Positions 36,364 to 50,305 of a stretch of 64,000 bases of DNA are shown piece after piece. The DNA comes from Deinococcus radiopugnans ATCC 19172 (GTDB lineage Bacteria; Deinococcota; Deinococci; Deinococcales; Deinococcaceae). The DNA is taken from contig NZ_VDMO01000003.1 of NCBI RefSeq assembly GCF_006335125.1, positions 62,001-126,000 of the forward strand. Reading direction: 5' to 3'. Positions within the stretch are counted from its first letter, which is position 1; every line of letters starts with the position of its first letter. The translations under genes were made by a program, and so were the position numbers. The notes beneath the pieces were generated by a model, which worked only from the letters and a program-made list of their open reading frames with translations, made no database searches and was not told the origin of the DNA.

Positions 36364-39095
36364 GGCCCCTGCGGCTGGAGGTTCAGGGCTTCACCGCCTT
36401 TCGCCAGTTCACCGAGCTGGATTTTGCCGATCTGGAACTGTTCGCGCTGGTGGGGCCGACGGGCAGCGGGAAATCCAGCCTGCTGGACGCCATGACCTTC
36501 GCGCTGTACGGGTACACCGAGCGGCTGGGCGGCTCCGGGCTGGACGCGCTGATCTCGCAGGGCGAGCGCGGCCTGAGCGTGGGCCTGACCTTCGAGACCG
36601 GGGGCGTCACCTACCGCGCCTCGCGCACCAAGGGCCGCAAGCAGGCCGAGAACGAGGTGCGTTTCGAGCGCAAGGATACGGACGGACGCTGGGCCAACCT
36701 CAGCGACGGCGGCGTCAAGGGCGTCAACGAGCGCATCCAGACGGTGGTGGGGCTGACCTTCAAGAACTTCACCCGCAGCGTGATGCTGCCGCAGGGCGAG
36801 TTTGCCCGCCTGCTGCACGGCAGCGGCAAGGAGCGGCAGGCGATTCTGGGCGAGCTGACCGGACTGGAGCACGTCGCCGCCATGCAGCGCGTGGCCTCGG
36901 AGAGGGCCAAGGAACTCAAGCACCGCGCGGGCAGCCTGAACAGCGTATTGGAGAACGAATATGCGGGCGTGACGGCAGAGGTGATCGCCGACCTGCGGGC
37001 CGAACGCGAGCGCACCGACGCCGAGGCCGAGGGCCTGCGCGACCGGCTGGAGGCGTTGCAGAACACTCTGGCCCGCCTGCGCGAGACCGAGAAGGTCTGG
37101 CGCGCGCGCGAGGACACCGTGCGCCGGATCGCCGCGCTGGACGCCCGCGCCGCCGGGGTGCAGGCCGGGGCGGCGCGGGCGGTGCAGGCCCGCCGGGTGG
37201 CCGGGGTGCTGCCGCTGCTGGACGCCGCCGAACGCGCCCGCATTGCCGCCGAGCGTGAGGCCCGCGCGCTGGCCGGAGCACAGGGGGCCGCCACTGGGGC
37301 TGCCCGCGCCGCCGAGGCTGCCCAGACCAATCTGGACGCCGCGCAGGAGGCCGAGGCCGGCATTCCCGAGCTGGAAGCCCGCGCCGACAAACTGCGCGAG
37401 GCCGAGGCCGACGCCGCCCGCCTCAAGCGTTCCGGCGGCACGCCCCAGACCACCCACCCGCAACCGCTGGAGTGGGACGAGGACGCCTTTCTGGTGGCCC
37501 GCGCCGGGGCCGAGAAGGCCGAGAGGAACCGGCAGGAGCGGGTGCAGATCGAGGCCGAGCGGCTGGGGCTGAATTCGGCGCTGGCCCGCTTTAAGGCGGA
37601 AGAAACCGCTCAGGCCCAGGAAACGGCCGAGATGGAGCGCGTCAGGCGCGAGGGAACGGAAGCGAAGGCGAACCTGGACGCCGCGCAGAAAGCCCTGGAA
37701 GAAGCCCGGCTCACCTCCGGCCTGGCCTCGTACCGCACGCACCTGCATGTGGGTGAGGACTGCCCGCTGTGCCTGCAGGAGGTCCGCGCGTTGCCCGACG
37801 CCCCGCAGGCCGATCTGAGCGCCGCGCAGGACCGCGTGAAGGTGCTGAGCGCCACCCAGGACGAGCGCCGCAACCGCTTCAGCGACCTGCGCGCTGCCTT
37901 GAAAGCCCGCGAGACGTGGCTGGCCGACAAGGAGGCCGAGAACCGCAACTGGCAAGAAGGCCTGGAGGCGCGCGAAAGAGACCTGCGCGCCGCCGAGGCG
38001 CTGGTGACGGGCGATCCCCAGACGGAAGCCCTGCGCCTGCTGGCCGGGCTGGCCGGGCGGGTGCGCGCGGCGGGGGCCGATCCTGCCGGAAAACGCCGCC
38101 AGCTTCTGAGCGACGTGACGGCCATCCGCAGGCGCGTACAGGAAGCGGGGGCGGCCCTGTCGCGTGCGGCGGGCGATCTGGCGGCGGCGAATGCCACGCT
38201 GGCGGCCGCCCAGAGTGCCTCGGCAGGCCGGGAGACGGACGCCACGGAAGCGCAGGCGGCGCTGGATACCGCCCTCGCCGCCCTGAAGATGGACGCTGCC
38301 CAGGCCCGCGCCGCCGCGCTGCCGGAGGCCGACATCGCCGCGTTGGAGGAGGCCGCGCGCACTCAGGCCGCACAACGCGCGCAGCAGGCTGAGGCGCTGG
38401 CCGAACTGGAACGACAGCTGGGCGCGGCCCCCTTCGATCCGGCGCAGCTGTCGCAGGTGGGCCGCGACCTGACCGCCACCGACGCTGCGCTAGCCGCCGC
38501 CCGCGAACGCGCCGGCAGCCTGGCCGAGCAGGAAAGAGCCGGACGCGAACGCCTGAGCCGCAAGGCCGAGATCGAGGCCCAGGCCGCCGACGCCGCCCGC
38601 ACCTTCGACACCTGGCAGACGCTGACCAATTCCCTGAAGGCCAACGAGTTCCAGCAGTTCCTGCTGGCCGAGGTGGAGGCGCAGCTGCTGACCCGCGCCG
38701 GCCTGCTGCTGCACGAGATCAGCGACGGGCGCTACCGGCTGGCGCTGGCAGACGGCGACTACGTGGTGCAGGACCTGTGGAACGCGGGCGAGGTGCGCGG
38801 CGTCAAGACCCTCTCCGGCGGCGAGACGTTCCTGGCCTCGTTGTCGCTGGCCATCGCCCTGAGCGACTATCTGGCGGGCAACAAGATTCTGGGCGCACTG
38901 TTTCTGGACGAGGGCTTCGGCACCCTGGATCCGCAGGCGCTGGAAGCGGTGGCGAACGCGCTGGAAAGCCTGCGCACCCAGGGCCGCATGGTGGGCATCG
39001 TCACCCACGTCGAGAGCCTGTCTGAACGCCTGCCCAGCCGCCTGCTGGTGACCAAGAGCGTGGCCGGCAGCAGCGTGCAGCGGCTGGACTTATAA
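36360..39095 (+). CDS. sbcC: DNA repair ATPase SbcC (Rad50-like)
   Basis: A 911-residue SMC-like ATPase. Walker A GPTGSGKSSLLDAMTFALYG near residue 35; long Ala/Glu/Arg coiled coils; the central zinc hook GEDCPLCLQEV (Cys-Pro-Leu-Cys); and C-terminal signature KTLSGGETFLASLSLAIAL with Walker B LFLDEGFGTLD. The hook dimerises two arms and SbcD binds near the heads. Complete. In Deinococcus the SbcCD complex contributes to double-strand break repair. Confidence 0.97.
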   Translation: MRPLRLEVQGFTAFRQFTELDFADLELFALVGPTGSGKSSLLDAMTFALYGYTERLGGSGLDALISQGERGLSVGLTFETGGVTYRASRTKGRKQAENEVRFERKDTDGRWANLSDGGVKGVNERIQTVVGLTFKNFTRSVMLPQGEFARLLHGSGKERQAILGELTGLEHVAAMQRVASERAKELKHRAGSLNSVLENEYAGVTAEVIADLRAERERTDAEAEGLRDRLEALQNTLARLRETEKVWRAREDTVRRIAALDARAAGVQAGAARAVQARRVAGVLPLLDAAERARIAAEREARALAGAQGAATGAARAAEAAQTNLDAAQEAEAGIPELEARADKLREAEADAARLKRSGGTPQTTHPQPLEWDEDAFLVARAGAEKAERNRQERVQIEAERLGLNSALARFKAEETAQAQETAEMERVRREGTEAKANLDAAQKALEEARLTSGLASYRTHLHVGEDCPLCLQEVRALPDAPQADLSAAQDRVKVLSATQDERRNRFSDLRAALKARETWLADKEAENRNWQEGLEARERDLRAAEALVTGDPQTEALRLLAGLAGRVRAAGADPAGKRRQLLSDVTAIRRRVQEAGAALSRAAGDLAAANATLAAAQSASAGRETDATEAQAALDTALAALKMDAAQARAAALPEADIAALEEAARTQAAQRAQQAEALAELERQLGAAPFDPAQLSQVGRDLTATDAALAAARERAGSLAEQERAGRERLSRKAEIEAQAADAARTFDTWQTLTNSLKANEFQQFLLAEVEAQLLTRAGLLLHEISDGRYRLALADGDYVVQDLWNAGEVRGVKTLSGGETFLASLSLAIALSDYLAGNKILGALFLDEGFGTLDPQALEAVANALESLRTQGRMVGIVTHVESLSERLPSRLLVTKSVAGSSVQRLDL

Positions 39096-39233
39096 GGGCA
39101 TCAGGCCAGGAGTCGTCTGCTGGTGTTCAGGGCATGGGCTTCGGCGGCGCGGGTCTTTCCAGAGTTCTTCCCTGATTCTTGAGCGGTCACTTGTAAGTGT
39201 GGCGCAAGGGTTGGGCCTGTATAACTGGGGCAG

Positions 39234-39280
39234 ATGACCCAGCTTCGCCCGTCGCCCGTTTCCAGCCGAGGTCCGCGCCG

Positions 39281-39284
<4 letters not shown>
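39234..39284 (+). CDS. Possible 16-residue leader peptide before the kinase gene
   Basis: ATG at 39234 begins a frame of 16 codons (MTQLRPSPVSSRGPRR) whose TGA overlaps the kinase ATG (ATGA). TATAAC lies 8 bases before the leader ATG, the usual near-leaderless spacing here. Ribosomes starting on the leader could reinitiate at the kinase. Chance is possible for so short a frame. Confidence 0.3.
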
Positions 39285-41488
<2,204 letters not shown>

Positions 41489-41627
41489 GACCGCTCTCTT
41501 TCAAACTGCTTCCGTTCTTCCGTTCTTTTCGTGTATAAACCGGTACGGCTCCGGGTCAGTCACGCCGCTTCCGGAATTGCCCGCTCTTCTCGCCCCGTCT
41601 TAATCGGGGTTCGCTGGAGGTTTGCCC

Positions 41628-41909
41628 GTGACTCAACTTCCCCTGCTGACGCTGTACACCCGCGTGGGCTGCCACCTGTGCGAGCAGGCGCAGGAGCATC
41701 TGGCCCGGCTGGAGTTCCGGGTTCAGCTACTGGACGTGGATTCACGTCCGGAGTGGCGGCAACGCTACGGGCATGACGTGCCGGTGCTGGCCCTGGAGGA
41801 CCGGGTGCTGGCGCGCGGCGTGCTGAGCCCGGCGCGTCTGAGCATGATCAAACTGCAACTGCTGCGCGGCGCGGCCCCGCCGTCCACCCACCACCCTTCC
41901 GGGACCTGA
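41628..41909 (+). CDS. Glutaredoxin-like thiol protein
   Basis: A 93-residue protein from GTG 41628, 7 bases after GGAGG (the TTG at 41622 is too close). It has a thioredoxin-fold start LLTLYTRVGCHLCEQAQEHL with CHLC redox site, then HDVPVLALEDRVLARGVL where cis-Pro precedes the substrate strand. It matches the short glutaredoxin-like (DUF836) group; a disulfide or glutathionylation reductase role is inferred. The 238 bp after it holds no recognisable gene. Confidence 0.82.
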   Translation: MTQLPLLTLYTRVGCHLCEQAQEHLARLEFRVQLLDVDSRPEWRQRYGHDVPVLALEDRVLARGVLSPARLSMIKLQLLRGAAPPSTHHPSGT

Positions 41910-42147
41910 TACAGAGCGCCGCCAAGGTGCTGACGCTGACTCAACCCAGGCGCAAGCAGAGCCTGAAACGACGCCTTACGTGGTCTGGTAGAACCGGGGC
42001 GTCCGCCGGTATGTTCTGACCCTGAATCCCGCGCGAATGGACGTTGGAACGGCCTGAGGTTTGCGCGCTACGTCCGAAACCCGTTCCTCTGCTCGGGTTG
42101 ACGGGTGCGGTGACCGGCCGCCTTTCGCCCTGCGGGCTGACCTGGCC

Positions 42148-43176
42148 TCAGGGGTGGCCGGCCATGTCCCGCGCAGGGTCGTCCACCCGCGCCAGCTCGG
42201 CCCCGATGGCCTCGTCCAGGCGGTGTCGCACTGCCGGATACGGTTCGCTCAGGCTGGCTCCAGAGGCCGAGACGTGGCCGCCGCCCCCCAGGGCCACCGC
42301 CACGTTCTGTGCGCTGACCCCGCCGCGGGAGCGCAGCGACAGCTTGATCCGCTCGCCGAAGTCTTTGATCATCACCGCCAGATCCGCGCCTTCAGAGTTG
42401 CGCAGCATACCGACATAATTTTCCACGTCCTCCCAGCTGGCCCCGGCCCGCGTCAGCATGGCCTCGTCCACGCGCGCCATCACCACCCGTCCGCCGCGCA
42501 GGAATTCCATGGTGTCGAGCACCTCGCGCAGCAGCAGGTAATAGGCCCGCGGCTGCTGCCCCATCTGGTCGTTGATCCAGCCTAACTGCGCGCCGCGTTC
42601 CAGCAACTGGGCGGCGCACACAAACGTCTGAGGCGTGACGCTGTCGAACCTGAAGCTGCCGGTGTCGGTGATCAGGCCCAGCATCAGCGGCGTGGCGAGC
42701 TGCTCGGTCCAGGTGACGCCCAGCTCGTTCAGGACGTCGGCCACGATCATCACCGCGGCCGGCAGGGACGGATCGACCACCCCCGCCGTGGCCCGCCGCT
42801 GGTTGGTGCCGTGGTGATCGAGATTGACCACTTCCCCCCCGAATTGCCGCAGGTCCGCGCCGGCCACCCGGCCCGGATCGTTGTTGTCCACGTCCACCAC
42901 CACGGCCAGCGCCCCTTCCGGCCACGCCGTCAGCGGACCGCTGGTCTCGCCGGGAGTCGGCAGGAAGCGCAGGTAGCGCGGCACGTCCATCGGGGCGATC
43001 ACCGTCTTGCCCAGGCCCCGCAGCGCGCGCGTCAGGCCCAGCAGGCTGCCCAGGGCGTCGCCGTCCGGATTCTCGTGCGACAGGACGACCACCGGCCCCT
43101 CGTGGGCACGCAGCAGGGCCGCCACTTGCCTGACCTCCTGCTGGTATTGATGGTTGTCCCCATTAGAAACGTTCAC
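42148..43176 (-). CDS. DHH/DHHA1 phosphoesterase (NrnA-like nanoRNase)
   Basis: About 342 residues from GTG 43176. DHH motifs: VVLSHENPDGDALGSLLGL, VVVDVDNNDPGRV, the namesake NLDHHGTNQ and ITDTGSFRFDSV. The DHHA1 nucleic-acid end is GERIKLSLRSRGGVSAQNVA and GGGGHVSASGAS. Such proteins degrade oligoribonucleotides 2-5 nt long and may dephosphorylate pAp. The GTG lies 6 bases after TATAGT, a leaderless layout, which fixes the start better than the longer open frame. Confidence 0.87.
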   Translation of the reverse strand: MNVSNGDNHQYQQEVRQVAALLRAHEGPVVVLSHENPDGDALGSLLGLTRALRGLGKTVIAPMDVPRYLRFLPTPGETSGPLTAWPEGALAVVVDVDNNDPGRVAGADLRQFGGEVVNLDHHGTNQRRATAGVVDPSLPAAVMIVADVLNELGVTWTEQLATPLMLGLITDTGSFRFDSVTPQTFVCAAQLLERGAQLGWINDQMGQQPRAYYLLLREVLDTMEFLRGGRVVMARVDEAMLTRAGASWEDVENYVGMLRNSEGADLAVMIKDFGERIKLSLRSRGGVSAQNVAVALGGGGHVSASGASLSEPYPAVRHRLDEAIGAELARVDDPARDMAGHP

Positions 43177-43182
43177 TCTTTG

Positions 43183-43188
43183 ACTATA
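43183..43188 (-). promoter_or_regulatory. -10 box of the NrnA-like gene (leaderless type)
   Basis: Minus-strand TATAGT, 6 bases before the GTG start; no Shine-Dalgarno is present. Confidence 0.5.
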
Positions 43189-43443
43189 ACGGCTAAGGGT
43201 TAGAACGGCATCTGCGCTCCAACCGTGCATACGATGGCGGAAACGCACCCCTCTTCAATAGTGGTGTGCGTCACAGATGGTGTCAATGCGGCATCGCCCA
43301 ACTGTATAGGTGAAAAGTGAAATGTATAAAACCTAACAACATATCAAATGCGAAGTCCGGTGTGCCTGTCTCTCATTTTCCGGAACCGCTTCAGGTCTGA
43401 ACAGCGCCGTGCTGGAGGGTGGCCGGTGCCCCACAATCGGGGG

Positions 43444-44076
43444 ATGGATTCTTCTGTGGCAGTGGCCCGTCACGTCGCTTTCGACTGGGGCGGTGTCTTG
43501 ACCGTCGGAACTTTCGATGGGCGCAGCACCCAGAACGTGGCCGAGCGCAGCGGTGTGCCGGTGGAGCGCGTGCGGGAGAGCTATTTCCGCCACGTCCGGC
43601 AGCTGGAAGTGGGGGCGTGGACCCTGGACCACTTCTGGGCGGTGATGGGGCAGGAAACCGGGGCGGCGCTGTCCTACGCCGATTTCGAGGCGCTGTATCT
43701 GGGCAGCATCGTCGATCACGCGCCCATGTACGCGACGCTGGCCGCCCTGCCCGCCGGGGTGCGCGTGGGCCTGCTGAGCAACAACTACCCGGTGGTCAGC
43801 GCCCACCTGCGCCGTGACCCGCGTTTTGCCCGTTTCGATGCCCTGGTCTTCAGCAACGAACTGGGCCACAAGAAGCCCGCGCCCGAGGCTTTTGCGGCGC
43901 TGGAGGCAGCGATGGACTGCCCGGCCGCCCAGATTGCCTTTGTGGACGACGTGCAGGAAAACATCGACGCCGCCAACGCGGCCGGCTTCCACGGCATCCT
44001 GTACCACCACGAGGCGCACGCGGCCTTCGAGCGGGAGCTGGCCGTGTGGCTGGGGCTGGACGCCCGCGGCAGCTGA
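43444..44076 (+). CDS. HAD-superfamily hydrolase
   Basis: A 210-residue HAD-IA-type protein: nucleophile Asp14 in HVAFDWGGVLT, helical cap (about 30-90), motif II Ser in VGLLSNNYP, motif III Lys in ELGHKKPAPEAF and motif IV Asp pair in IAFVDDVQENIDAANAAG. The residue two after the nucleophile is Gly16 rather than the usual acid, a known variant (FDxGGVL) that raises doubt about phosphatase activity. CACAAT is 6 bases before the ATG. A good terminator follows. Confidence 0.85.
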   Translation: MDSSVAVARHVAFDWGGVLTVGTFDGRSTQNVAERSGVPVERVRESYFRHVRQLEVGAWTLDHFWAVMGQETGAALSYADFEALYLGSIVDHAPMYATLAALPAGVRVGLLSNNYPVVSAHLRRDPRFARFDALVFSNELGHKKPAPEAFAALEAAMDCPAAQIAFVDDVQENIDAANAAGFHGILYHHEAHAAFERELAVWLGLDARGS

Positions 44077-44103
44077 CCCGGGCAACAACCTGCTTCCAGG
44101 CCA

Positions 44104-44131
44104 CCCTCCCCTCACCGGGAGGGCTTTTTCG
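44104..44131 (+). terminator. Terminator of the HAD gene
   Basis: Stem CCCTCCC / GGGAGGG with loop CTCACC, followed by CTTTTTC; 27 bp after the stop codon. Confidence 0.85.
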
Positions 44132-44155
44132 TTGGAACGCGCCAGATAAATCGTG

Positions 44156-44202
44156 TGGTTTACCTGTCGGAGTGGTTTACCCCGCTGTGCCGCAGGTAAA
44201 CC
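44156..44202 (+). promoter_or_regulatory. Probable aceA operator: three TGGTTTACC-type boxes
   Basis: TGGTTTACC occurs at 44156-44164 and 44173-44181 (17 bp apart) and its inverse GGTAAACC at 44195-44202. They lie between the HAD terminator and isocitrate lyase, just before a TTGACT that could be a -35. Multiple phased boxes suggest binding of a regulator; none is identified. Confidence 0.55.
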
Positions 44203-44334
44203 GCCGCTTTGACTGGTCAGGCTCCGGCACACTGTCTCCACGCACCACCGGGAAGCCCTCCCGCCAGACCAGCCCACCAGCCGCCTCTCCCGCAAGGGAC
44301 GAGGACCGCCCCGCACACCCTCAGGAGACCCACC

Positions 44335-45651
<1,317 letters not shown>

Positions 45652-45672
45652 AGTTCAGCGGGTGATCGCCAG

Positions 45673-45699
45673 GGGAAGCCAGAGAGGGGCTTCCCTTTT
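45673..45699 (+). terminator. aceA terminator
   Basis: Stem GGGAAGCC / GGCTTCCC with a 7-base loop, then TTTT; 21 bp after the stop. Confidence 0.85.
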
Positions 45700-45723
45700 C
45701 GGCGTGTCGTCAGGGCAGGGAAT

Positions 45724-46500
45724 TCAGGACTCCGTTCTGGCCGCCCCCGCGCGCACGCGCCGCAGGCCCACCGTCAGCACGGCGGCGGCCAGTGGCCCCA
45801 GCCCCCGCACGCCTCCGCCGACCAGGCCCAGGGCCAGCGAGACCACGGCGGCCTGCCGGGCCCGCTGAACCTCGCCGGCCCGGACGGTGCGGGGGGCGCG
45901 GTCACACGGGCTGCCCACAGGTTCGGGGGCGGTGAAGGCGGGCGTCAGGGCCACGGCTCCCAGGCCCAGCAGGGCGGCGGGGGTCGTGCTCAGGCCCGAC
46001 GCGTGGTCCCGCCACAGCCGGGGCATCAGCACGCCCAGCATGGGCTGCCACGAGCGGGCCTCAGGGGTGAGGAGCGGGGCCGCCGCGCTCAGCAGCGCCG
46101 CCGAACGGTTGCCGGTGGCCGAGGCCAGCGCCGATTGCACCAGCAATCCCAGGTGATCGGCCGGCGTGGCGGCCTGCCCGGTGGTTCCGGCGATCATTCG
46201 CAGGCCACTCAGCGCGGCAAAGGCCGCCAGCGGGTTGCCCGGCCCGCCCAAGAGGGCGGCGGCGGCGGCCACCGGCAGCGCGGTATTGGCCGTCTGGGGC
46301 GAGTCCGGGTCCAGTTCCCGCGCGATGGCCCAGGCGCTGAAGGCCGCGCCGCCCACGCCCAGCGCCTGCCCCCAGTTGCCGCGCACCACGCGGCCCAGCA
46401 GCGTTGCCCCCACCGCCCCCGCCACCGCGATCCGGTTGGACGGAAACGAGAAATCCAGGGGCCGGGCCAGCGCGGGCTGTGGGGCAGGAGCTGTGTTCAT
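45724..46500 (-). CDS. Hydrophobic membrane protein of unknown function
   Basis: A 258-residue Ala/Leu/Gly-rich protein with about 5-7 hydrophobic helices (e.g. IAVAGAVGATLLGRVV, VAAAAALLGGPGNPLAAFAAL, VVSLALGLVGGGVRGLG) and a short N-terminal cytoplasmic tail. There is no domain I recognise and no catalytic pattern. It lies on the minus strand downstream of argJ with a 90 bp gap and might be co-transcribed with it. Confidence 0.6.
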   Translation of the reverse strand: MNTAPAPQPALARPLDFSFPSNRIAVAGAVGATLLGRVVRGNWGQALGVGGAAFSAWAIARELDPDSPQTANTALPVAAAAALLGGPGNPLAAFAALSGLRMIAGTTGQAATPADHLGLLVQSALASATGNRSAALLSAAAPLLTPEARSWQPMLGVLMPRLWRDHASGLSTTPAALLGLGAVALTPAFTAPEPVGSPCDRAPRTVRAGEVQRARQAAVVSLALGLVGGGVRGLGPLAAAVLTVGLRRVRAGAARTES

Positions 46501-46590
46501 GCTGGCAGGGTAGGCCAGTCCACTGGCGCAGAACCCGGTTCTGAAGATTGGCTCAAGCGGGGGTGGACCTGCTCCCGGCCACCCGCACGG

Positions 46591-47763
<1,173 letters not shown>

Positions 47764-47914
47764 GGGTCCGAGTCTAGAGCGGCGCGCGCTGGGGGGCCAG
47801 CAGCGTCATAGGCAGCCGGGGGGGGGCGGCCTCACCCGGCGCATCAAGCCCCGGCCAAGGCTGGCCGTAAGCCCCCGCACCATCCGGCCCCAGGCCCCGG
47901 AGCAGCATGGGTCA

Positions 47915-49381
47915 ATGCCCTTCGCCCGTCTGCTGCTTGTTTCCGCCCTGCTGGCCGCCTGCGCCCCCGCCCAACAGACCGCCAGACCGGCCTCCGCCCC
48001 GGTGACCACCCCCAGCGACGCGGTTCTGGCGGGGGTGCCGGCCGTGCGCGTGGTGAGGCCCAGTCTCGTGGTGCCCGGCACGCCGCCCGAGCTGAACGCG
48101 AGCATCACGGTCCGCTACGGCCCGGCCCGGCCGAAGACCGTGCTGCTGCTGATGCCGGGCTTTCTGGGCGGTGCGGGCAGCTTTGACCGGTTGGCACGGC
48201 AGATTGTGGCCCTGGGGCCGAACACGGCGGTCTGGGCAGTGGACCGCCGCAGCAACCTGCTGGAACCCCAGGCCCAGATCGCGGCGGCGGGTCCGGCAGA
48301 GCTGGCGCGGATCGTGCAGGACGGGCTGCCTCCGCGTTCCAAACAGAGCGTGTCGTACATGCGCGACTGGGGCCTGGACGTGACCCTGCGCGACTGGCGG
48401 GTGGCCGTGCAGGAGGCCCGCCGCCTGACGCCCGACGTGTTCATCGGCGGCCACTCGATGGGCGGCAGCCTGACCGGGCTGTACGCGGCCTACGATTTTG
48501 GTGGCCTGACGGGCGACGGTGAGGCTGAGGGCGGGGCCGGGCGCGAGGAACGCGGTGCGGACGACGTGCGCGGCCTGGTTATGCTGGACGGTGCGCCGGG
48601 CCTGCTGAGCAATCAGCCGCTCACGCCGCAGAATTACGCCGATGGCACCGAGGGCGTGCTGGGACCGCTGACCGGCCTGAAGAAACTGCCCGAGGACCCT
48701 TACGTGGACGCGGTGTACTTTGGCCCCAAACTGGCCAGCCGCGCCGCCGCCCAGGCCCGACTGGCCGCCACGCAGCCGAACGCCCTGGCCCCGGCAGACG
48801 GTCTGGTGGGCTATCCGGCCACCAATCTGGCGGCGGCGATGGTGCAATTGGAACAGCGTTACGCCCTGCTGCCGTTCCTGACCCTGAAGACCGGGCGGGC
48901 CACCAACGCCGTGGAGGGCAACAACCTGATCGCCGCTGTCCTGGGCGGCAAGAACAGCTACTGGGTGGCCGGCCAGAAGGACCGCAGCAAGCCCGTTGGC
49001 TGGCAGGCGAACCCGTCGGCGCCCACGGACCCGCAGGACTTCGTGAAACGTTTCTGGACCCCACTCAGCGACTTCAGCGAGTGGTACTTTCCCAACCGGC
49101 TGACGCTGGATCTGGCTGCTGTGCGCCAGGGCACGCGGGGCACTCCCTTCGAGCAGGAACTGCGCGTGTGGCACGAGGTCCGGCTGCCCGCGCTGGGCGT
49201 CGTGGCGGCCGAGGGCGTGTCCAGTGCCGACGAGTACCGCGACTACGCCGCCCTGACCAAAGCGGACATGACGGTCAGGACCCTGCCGGGGGCCGCCCAC
49301 CTGGACATCACCGCCGCCCGCAGCGATCAGGTGGCGCGCTGGATTCTGGACTGGATGGCGGGCGTGAAGGCCAGGCAATAA
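47915..49381 (+). CDS. Alpha/beta-hydrolase lipoprotein
   Basis: A 488-residue protein with signal peptide and lipobox LLAAC (Cys ~16), so lipid-anchored outside the membrane. Alpha/beta hydrolase core: oxyanion strand VLLLMPGFLGGAGSFDRLA, nucleophile Ser in VFIGGHSMGGSLTGLYA, and a likely catalytic His in LPGAAHLDITAARSD near the end. The acid is less clear. A ~200-residue insertion follows the nucleophile. Lipase or esterase activity is inferred; substrate unknown. Divergent from argJ across 150 bp. Confidence 0.8.
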   Translation: MPFARLLLVSALLAACAPAQQTARPASAPVTTPSDAVLAGVPAVRVVRPSLVVPGTPPELNASITVRYGPARPKTVLLLMPGFLGGAGSFDRLARQIVALGPNTAVWAVDRRSNLLEPQAQIAAAGPAELARIVQDGLPPRSKQSVSYMRDWGLDVTLRDWRVAVQEARRLTPDVFIGGHSMGGSLTGLYAAYDFGGLTGDGEAEGGAGREERGADDVRGLVMLDGAPGLLSNQPLTPQNYADGTEGVLGPLTGLKKLPEDPYVDAVYFGPKLASRAAAQARLAATQPNALAPADGLVGYPATNLAAAMVQLEQRYALLPFLTLKTGRATNAVEGNNLIAAVLGGKNSYWVAGQKDRSKPVGWQANPSAPTDPQDFVKRFWTPLSDFSEWYFPNRLTLDLAAVRQGTRGTPFEQELRVWHEVRLPALGVVAAEGVSSADEYRDYAALTKADMTVRTLPGAAHLDITAARSDQVARWILDWMAGVKARQ

Positions 49382-49427
49382 CGGCTGCTCCGCGCCTGTT
49401 GTTGGGGTGTCTGCAGCGGGATCTGGG

Positions 49428-50246
49428 TTATTCCGGCCCGGACCCGTCCAGATACTTCTTTTCCAGGTAGCGCCCGTGTGCCTTCAGCGCGCGGCTTTTC
49501 TGGGCCTCGCGGTCCCGGACGACGGCGGCCATGCGCCCCTCGATCAGGCCCAGCTGCCGCTGCAGTTCAGCCTGATTGGCGGGGGTGGGCGGCACCGTGC
49601 GGTACGTTTCCAGCAACTCGGGCAGGTCCTCGCGGGCGGCCTGCCGCACGTCGAAGCTGTCGCGGTCCAGCACGGCGTCGTCCTGTGAGGCGCGCAGGGC
49701 GTCGCGGGTGGCGATCACGGCGGCGTGAAAGGCCACCCGGCTGGCCGGGGGCAGCGCCCGCTCGTGCGTCCGCAGGGTGCCCAGCAGCCGGGTTTCATCG
49801 GCCTGGACGCTGGCGGGTAGGGCCGCTTGCGAGGCGGCTGGCGTTACCTCCTCGTCCGGAGCGTTCAGCAGGCGGGTGGCGCGAACCGCCGTGCGGACCA
49901 GCCCCAGCAGACCCAGCAGCAGCGTGAGGCCCAGCAGCCAGCCGGCCGCGTCGATGCCCAGCGCAAACAGCACGCCGAAGATCAGCAGCAGCGGGAAAAT
50001 CACCACCGCTCCCAGCACGCTTTGCAGCGTCAGCTTGCCCCAGCCTGTGCCGCGCCGCGCCAGTCGGGCGGCCTGACGGCGCAGACCCTCCGGCCCATCC
50101 GGCGTCAGCCACGGATCATGGCCCAGATCGCGCACGCCGCGCAGACCGCTGTGCCCCGGCCCCCGCTGGGGAGGCTGGATCAGGGAACGCACCACGCGCG
50201 AGCCGGTGCGGGCCACAGTCAGAAGGGTGGTGACACGGGGCGCCAT
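49428..50246 (-). CDS. Membrane-anchored coiled-coil protein
   Basis: A 272-residue protein from ATG 50246. Residues ~75-115 hold two adjacent transmembrane helices (VLGAVVIFPLLLIFGVLFAL and WLLGLTLLLGLLGLV). The C-terminal half is charged and helical (DLPELLETYRTVP, then AELQRQLGLIEGRM), vaguely like XpaC-type helical proteins; this is only a pattern impression. It follows the glycosylase gene on the same strand by 59 bp. Confidence 0.6.
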   Translation of the reverse strand: MAPRVTTLLTVARTGSRVVRSLIQPPQRGPGHSGLRGVRDLGHDPWLTPDGPEGLRRQAARLARRGTGWGKLTLQSVLGAVVIFPLLLIFGVLFALGIDAAGWLLGLTLLLGLLGLVRTAVRATRLLNAPDEEVTPAASQAALPASVQADETRLLGTLRTHERALPPASRVAFHAAVIATRDALRASQDDAVLDRDSFDVRQAAREDLPELLETYRTVPPTPANQAELQRQLGLIEGRMAAVVRDREAQKSRALKAHGRYLEKKYLDGSGPE

Positions 50247-50305
50247 ATCATCCCAGCATACGGCGCGTGCCTGAGGAAAGTTCCCGCGCGCCTGCCTCCC
50301 AGCGT

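Noticed and set aside
36273..38375. 700-codon minus-strand open frame
   Set aside because: Antisense to sbcC, with no recognisable motif.
43249..43443. AT-rich segment with TGTATA/TATAAA before the HAD gene as a promoter
   Set aside because: No -35/-10 pair with acceptable spacing could be assigned, and the HAD gene has a -10-like CACAAT right before its ATG.
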